NCBI GenBank assembly: GCA_023409755.1
Contig: JAEYRA010000006.1
Location: 1 to 43,620 of the forward strand
Direction of reading: 5' to 3'
Length of the DNA: 43,620 bases
From: Bacillota bacterium
Lineage (GTDB): Bacteria > Bacillota > Clostridia > Christensenellales > UMGS416
Made by a program: the position numbers and the translations under genes. Below, piece by piece: positions 40,199 through 43,620 of this stretch (positions are counted from its first letter, which is position 1; each line of letters starts with the position of its first letter). A model generated the notes under the pieces. It did no database searches, was not told the origin of the DNA, and saw only the letters and a list, made by a program, of their open reading frames with translations.

Positions 40199-41257
40199 TT
40201 AGTGGTGGTGATGCTCGTGGTTGTGGTCGTGGTGGTGGTGCTCGTGGTCATGGCCGCAGCCACACCCGCACTCCTCGTCGTCGTCCTCGCAATCGCAGTC
40301 ACAGTCACAGTCGCAATCGCAGTCGTCGTCACAGCAGCAGCCGTCGCCGCAGCAATCACAGCAGTTGTCACCCAGAATCTCGGTCATGAGGGCGGTGATG
40401 GCCTCGTCGTCATTCTCCGGCACGGGCACGCCGTCGGCCAGGGCCCAGCACTCCATGTGCTCCACTTCCTCGCCGGGCTCCACCTTGATGAGGGGCGACA
40501 GCGTCTCCATTTCCATCATGAAGTCAGTGGTATACGTCTCATAGGAGCAGCCGCCGTCGGGGTAGGTCTCGCCCATCTCATGGATGTGCTGCTTGATGAA
40601 GAGCTGGCCATGGTTGAAGTAGGCCGCCCAGCCGATCTCGCTGTTGAGGCCGATCTTGAAGGCCTGCTTGGTGGCGTCCTGCTGGATGGTGATGAACCGG
40701 TCGCCCCACCAGACACGGTGATCCTGCAGGTGGGTGTAAGGCCACAGGATGAGGTTGCGGTTGGGCAGAAGGCCCGTATCCCGCTGGGTCATGGGCAGCA
40801 CCTGCTTGCCGCCGGGGGCCATCACCGTAATGGCCCACGCCGCCAGTTCGGCCGTCCATGCGCCGCGGTTGACGATGCGGTGCACGATGGTGACGCCGGT
40901 GCTCTCCCCATCCAGACAGATGTCCATCTGCTTCTCCATCATGGCCCAGGGCTCGGGCTTCTGATAGGTGCGGATGCCGTCCTCAATCTCCTCCCACTCC
41001 ACGGGGTTGTTGTCGGCCTCGTAGGTGCGCTTGGGGTGCTCGGGGCTGTGCCACAGGCGATGGCCGCCGCCCAGGCGGAAGCCGTTCCCATCTTGCATCT
41101 GGGGAGCCTCGCAGAACATGTTCTCCTTGCCGATAAAGCCATAGCGGACGATGCGCGGACCGAAATCCAGCGTCACCACCAGGTCGCACAGGCCGTTGGA
41201 CAACTGCAGGCAGCGCCCATAGGCGCCATATGTGATCTCTTGTATTGCGATGGACAT
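40199..41257 (-). CDS. DUF4380-like protein with Cys/Asp/His metal tail
   Basis: A 352-aa protein. Residues 1-295 look like the DUF4380/galactose-mutarotase-like fold: NGLCDLVVTLDFGPRIVRYG, GGGHRLWHSPEHP, WAITVMAPGG and HMECWALADG. The last about 56 residues are extraordinary: 16 Cys and 12 His with Asp/Glu and little else. The tail starts DNCCDCCGDGCCCDDD, continues with a run of Cys-Asp pairs encoded by TGYGAY repeats, then ECGCGCGHDHE and two four-His blocks. It must bind soft or borderline metals (Ni, Zn, Cu, Cd) or be a redox-sensitive region. GGAGGAAC precedes the ATG at 41257. The mutarotase activity is inference. Confidence 0.88.
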   Translation of the reverse strand: MSIAIQEITYGAYGRCLQLSNGLCDLVVTLDFGPRIVRYGFIGKENMFCEAPQMQDGNGFRLGGGHRLWHSPEHPKRTYEADNNPVEWEEIEDGIRTYQKPEPWAMMEKQMDICLDGESTGVTIVHRIVNRGAWTAELAAWAITVMAPGGKQVLPMTQRDTGLLPNRNLILWPYTHLQDHRVWWGDRFITIQQDATKQAFKIGLNSEIGWAAYFNHGQLFIKQHIHEMGETYPDGGCSYETYTTDFMMEMETLSPLIKVEPGEEVEHMECWALADGVPVPENDDEAITALMTEILGDNCCDCCGDGCCCDDDCDCDCDCDCDCEDDDEECGCGCGHDHEHHHHDHNHEHHHH

Positions 41258-41412
41258 AGGGGTTCCTCCCATTGTTTGATGGTTCCATTCTATCAGGTCA
41301 CCCCACGGGAAGCAAGGAAAGCGCGGAAGAAATGAAGTACCCGGGTTACGCGCGACGACGCAGAGGGAAAGACCATGCAAAAAGACCGTTGTTTGCCGGG
41401 GGCGGTCCCCCC

Positions 41413-41440
41413 TTGCAAGCCCGCTCACACGGGGTATAAT
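41413..41440 (+). promoter_or_regulatory. Promoter for DUF1292 gene
   Basis: TTGCAA (41413-41418), 16 bp, TATAAT (41435-41440), with the SD AAAGGAGG following at once and the start codon at 41461, so the leader is very short. Confidence 0.8.
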
Positions 41441-41460
41441 GAGGGAAAGGAGGTGCCGAC

Positions 41461-41718
41461 ATGGACGAGAGAGAGCTGGACACCATCGTGTTCGAGATGG
41501 ACGACGGAACCGAACGTTCCTTTGGCATCCTGCATGAGTTCAACTACGCCGGTGGGCGTTACGCCCTGCTGCGCCCCGAGGGCGGGCAGGAGGGCGAGGC
41601 CCTCATTGCCGAAGTGTTGGACCCGCTGGGCCCCAACGAAGAGTATGTGCCCCTGCCAATGCACCGCCAGGAGACCCTGCTGGAGTATTTGAACCGCGAG
41701 GGATTCGAAGCCGACTGA
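41461..41718 (+). CDS. DUF1292 (YrzB-like) protein
   Basis: An 85-aa acidic protein of the DUF1292 family common in Firmicutes: TIVFEMDDGTERSFGILHEF, NYAGGRYALLRPEGGQEGEA, then PNEEYVPLPMHRQETLLEYL. In Bacillus the relative yrzB accompanies yrrK; here it stands alone. No biochemical role is known. AAAGGAGG precedes the ATG. Confidence 0.92.
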   Translation: MDERELDTIVFEMDDGTERSFGILHEFNYAGGRYALLRPEGGQEGEALIAEVLDPLGPNEEYVPLPMHRQETLLEYLNREGFEAD

Positions 41719-41740
41719 CAAGCGAGCCAGAACTCCAATC

Positions 41741-41768
41741 AACCAGGGGGCGGAAGCACCCCCTGGTT
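41741..41768 (+). terminator. Terminator after DUF1292 gene
   Basis: AACCAGGGGG pairs perfectly with CCCCCTGGTT around an 8-nt loop (CGGAAGCA), between convergent DUF1292 and tlp genes. The T-tract is short (TTTGTG). Confidence 0.8.
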
Positions 41769-41793
41769 TGTGCATATGCCAGCCGTCTTTCAG

Positions 41794-42018
41794 TCAGGTC
41801 AACTTGTTCCTGTTTTCCGCTTCATCCTTTATCTCACTGCGCATTCCCTTGAGAGCCTCTCGCCGTCTTTCGTTCTTGGCCTGAAGATCCCTCTGTACCT
41901 GTGGGTCGTCGGTCTTCTCAATCATCTCATCAGCCAGTTCCATATTGCGGATGGTCATGTCTATATTCTGCTGGATCCGTTCCACATTGTCCTTGCGGTC
42001 GTCAGGGTTCGGCTTCAT
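41794..42018 (-). CDS. tlp: Small acid-soluble spore protein Tlp
   Basis: A 74-aa protein matching the Tlp family: PDDRKDNVERIQQNIDMTIRN, then ADEMIEKTDDPQVQRDLQAKNERRREALKGMRSEIKDEA, almost entirely helical and charged. Tlp is made in the forespore in Bacillus. It is direct evidence that the organism belongs to a spore-forming lineage. GGAGGCAG precedes the ATG at 42018. Forespore (sigma-G-type) promoter elements are expected upstream, but I cannot identify them with confidence. Confidence 0.9.
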   Translation of the reverse strand: MKPNPDDRKDNVERIQQNIDMTIRNMELADEMIEKTDDPQVQRDLQAKNERRREALKGMRSEIKDEAENRNKLT

Positions 42019-42196
42019 TGCATCTGCCTCCGTTGTTTTTCAATAGAATCTGCGGGTTTCTGGGAATTATGCGCCGATGAACTCTGCGAGAAAACCAGGC
42101 AAACCATCACAGTTCGTTTTGTTCAAAGCGTTCCTTCCCGGTGCAACCCCAGCGATACCGTGATATACTGATGCGACTATGGGACGGAGGAATGAA

Positions 42197-43009
42197 ATGG
42201 ACGAAGAATTTTTGACGGGTACGCTGGCCGCCATGAAGTGGCCGGATGTGAAGCGGTTGGTGGAGGGGGACGCCGTGGTGCTGCTGCCCTGCGGCGTGCT
42301 GGAGGAGCATGGCCCCCACCTGCCCCTGGCCACCGACGTGCTGACTGCCGTGCAGCAATGCCGCCGGCTGGCCGCCTGGTTGGGGGAGCAGGGGCAGACA
42401 GCCGTGCTTGCGCCGCCATTCCACTGGGGCGTGTGCCAGTCCACCGGGTCGTTTCTGGGGTCCTTCCGCGTGCGGAAGGAGACGGCCACGGCACTGGCCT
42501 ATGACATTCTGGCGTCACTGGCGGCCTTTGGGTTCCGGCGGTGCGTGGGGGTTAACGCCCATGGGGACATCGACCAGAACCTGGCGCTGATGGACGCCTT
42601 CCGCCAGGCGCGGGAGACGTGCGGGCTGGATGCCCGGTTCCTCTTTGATGAGTGGCGGCTGGGGCCCTACGGTCTGACCGGGCAGGAGCCATGGCTTTGC
42701 GTGCTGCCCCCGCGGCAGGGGGCGGTGGGCTGGGCGGAGGCGCCTGATGTGCACGCCGGTGACATCGAGACGGCCACCATCCTGCGGCACTGGCCAGAGT
42801 GGGTGGACGACGATTTGGCGGGCACCCTGCCGCCGGTTACACTGGCCGAGCAGGACGTGATGCCGTGGCTTTTTGGCGGGCAGACCGAGCGCCTGTCACC
42901 GCTGGGGTATGTCGGCGCGCCGGCGCAGGCCCATGACGTGGACGTGGACGAGCTGATGACGGAATTTGCCGCACGTGCTGGGCAGGCAGTGTTGGCCGCA
43001 ATGGCTTAG
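42197..43009 (+). CDS. Creatininase-family amidohydrolase
   Basis: A 270-aa metal-dependent amidohydrolase of the creatininase family (creatininase, FAPy deformylase ArfB and MftE relatives). Metal motifs appear in order: GVLEEHGPHLPLATD (Glu36, His38, Asp47), GVNAHGDIDQN (His122, where most members have NGHGGN) and DVHAGDIETA (His and Glu late). The NGHGGN-to-NAHGDI change may alter the second metal site or substrate. GGAGG six bases upstream supports the ATG at 42197 rather than 42179. It has no adjacent partner and the substrate is unknown. Confidence 0.9.
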   Translation: MDEEFLTGTLAAMKWPDVKRLVEGDAVVLLPCGVLEEHGPHLPLATDVLTAVQQCRRLAAWLGEQGQTAVLAPPFHWGVCQSTGSFLGSFRVRKETATALAYDILASLAAFGFRRCVGVNAHGDIDQNLALMDAFRQARETCGLDARFLFDEWRLGPYGLTGQEPWLCVLPPRQGAVGWAEAPDVHAGDIETATILRHWPEWVDDDLAGTLPPVTLAEQDVMPWLFGGQTERLSPLGYVGAPAQAHDVDVDELMTEFAARAGQAVLAAMA

Positions 43010-43110
43010 GCGAAGGCAGTGCCCCAAACCGACCCATCGCAACACTTTGTGTTGCTCACCCTGCTCTCAACGATTCTGACGAATCGTCTGCCGAAGGGTG
43101 GGGTTGAGAA

Positions 43111-43583
43111 CCGCCGATTCATTCGGCGGGAGGAGCACACAAGCCAGCCCAAGCACACAGCAACCCCCTCCCGCCGGAGGCGGCGCATCTGCCACCCGGC
43201 ACTGCGTCCTATAAAAGTCAGGAATGCAACGCCCGCTGGCACCGACCGCCGATTCATTCGGCGGGAGGAACGCACAAGCAGGGGCAACACTCACAGCAAA
43301 CCCCCGCCGGTGGGCGGGCATCTGCCATCCGGCACTGCGTCCTATAAAAGTCAGGAATGCAACGCCCGGTGACACCGACCGCCGATTCATTCGGCGGGAG
43401 GAACACGCAAGCCGGAGCAACGCACACAGCAAACCCCCGCCGGTGGGCGGCGCATCTGCCATCCGGCATTACTTCCTAAAAAGTCAGGAATGCAACGCCC
43501 GGTAGCACCGACCGCCGATTCATTCGGCGGAAGGAACACACAAGCCGGAGCAACGCACACAGCAAACCCCCGCCGGCGGGCGG
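43111..43583. repeat. Tandem 133-bp hairpin repeats (four copies)
   Basis: Four direct copies begin at 43111, 43246, 43379 and 43512 (periods 135, 133, 133). Each has the palindrome CCGCCGATTCATTCGGCGG followed by GGGAGGAA, about 35 nt, a second hairpin (CCGCCGGTGGGCGG type), GCATCTGCCATCCGGCAC, CTATAAAAGTCAGGAATGC and GCCCGGTG. The last copy diverges at about 43583. The 43010-43620 stretch has no gene; the Arg-rich reading frames through it are repeats read in frame. Related single copies occur at 45-63 and 37310-37334. Confidence 0.9.
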
Positions 43584-43620
43584 CACTCCCTCAAATGGCC
43601 CTGAACGGCCAATGTAGTGG

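Noticed and set aside
43067..43505. Arg-rich open frames across the 43-kb repeats, with a recurring RRFIRREE-type peptide
   Set aside because: The recurring peptide is the 133-bp DNA repeat read in frame. No frame has a start with consistent SD or a non-repetitive domain.
43111..43583. CRISPR array
   Set aside because: Units are 133 bp and nearly identical throughout, with no short repeat/unique spacer alternation and no cas genes.

Overview
The window is GC-rich, densely coded DNA from what looks like an anaerobic, spore-forming clostridial bacterium. A gut Oscillospiraceae/Ruminococcaceae-type lineage is my inference. The signs are a small acid-soluble spore protein of the Tlp family, a DUF1292 protein, a T-box leader, clear SD sequences, a ferredoxin-dependent pyruvate oxidoreductase, a glycyl radical enzyme and an oxygen-sensitive Ech-type [NiFe] hydrogenase. 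I see no rRNA, tRNA, CRISPR array, insertion sequence, phage gene or origin.

Layout. 1-5.2 kb: a glycyl radical enzyme (GRE) of unassigned substrate with its activase, an HxlR regulator and an isochorismatase-fold hydrolase on the minus strand, divergent from an AraC regulator. 5.2-7.6 kb: a TetR-controlled pair (flavin-reductase-like protein and DUF1295 membrane protein) with a clear palindromic operator. 7.6-11.8 kb: a 266-bp duplicated intergenic segment, then a response regulator-histidine kinase-HtrA operon preceded by five hexamers at an exact 11-bp period. 11.9-15.0 kb: UPF0126 channel, GNAT, aldose-1-epimerase-like and DUF2726-like genes. 15.5-26.0 kb: one long operon, echABCDEF followed by hypA-hypB-hypF-hypC-hypD-hypE, behind a strong sigma-A-type promoter. 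26.5-29.1 kb: a T-box leader (probable Ile specifier) controlling an XRE-cupin regulator and an AMP-forming acyl-CoA synthetase. 29.2-32.0 kb: small membrane proteins, a GNAT, a DapF-family protein in which both catalytic cysteines are serine, and a hemolysin-III/PAQR protein. 32.3-35.9 kb: nifJ-type pyruvate:ferredoxin oxidoreductase with a consensus promoter. 36.4-41.3 kb: two sugar-phosphate-isomerase-type TIM barrels, a SpoU methyltransferase, an SMP-30 lactonase and a mutarotase-like protein carrying a remarkable Cys/Asp/His-rich tail. 41.4-43.0 kb: DUF1292, Tlp and creatininase-family genes. 43.1-43.6 kb: four tandem 133-bp hairpin repeats related to elements scattered through the window.

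How it fits together. Pyruvate oxidation by the PFOR would reduce ferredoxin. Ech could reoxidise it by making H2 and moving ions, or run in reverse, and the Hyp proteins build its NiFe(CN)2CO site. EchE ends at its last metal-binding motif and no maturation endopeptidase is present, which is consistent. The T-box unit suggests that low charged tRNA-Ile switches on activation of a carboxylic acid, possibly 2-methylbutyrate for reductive isoleucine synthesis. The most unusual individual items are the metal-tail protein (40199-41257), the T-box/ligase unit, the Ser/Ser DapF homologue, the GRE with a Gly-Trp radical loop, and the hairpin repeat family.
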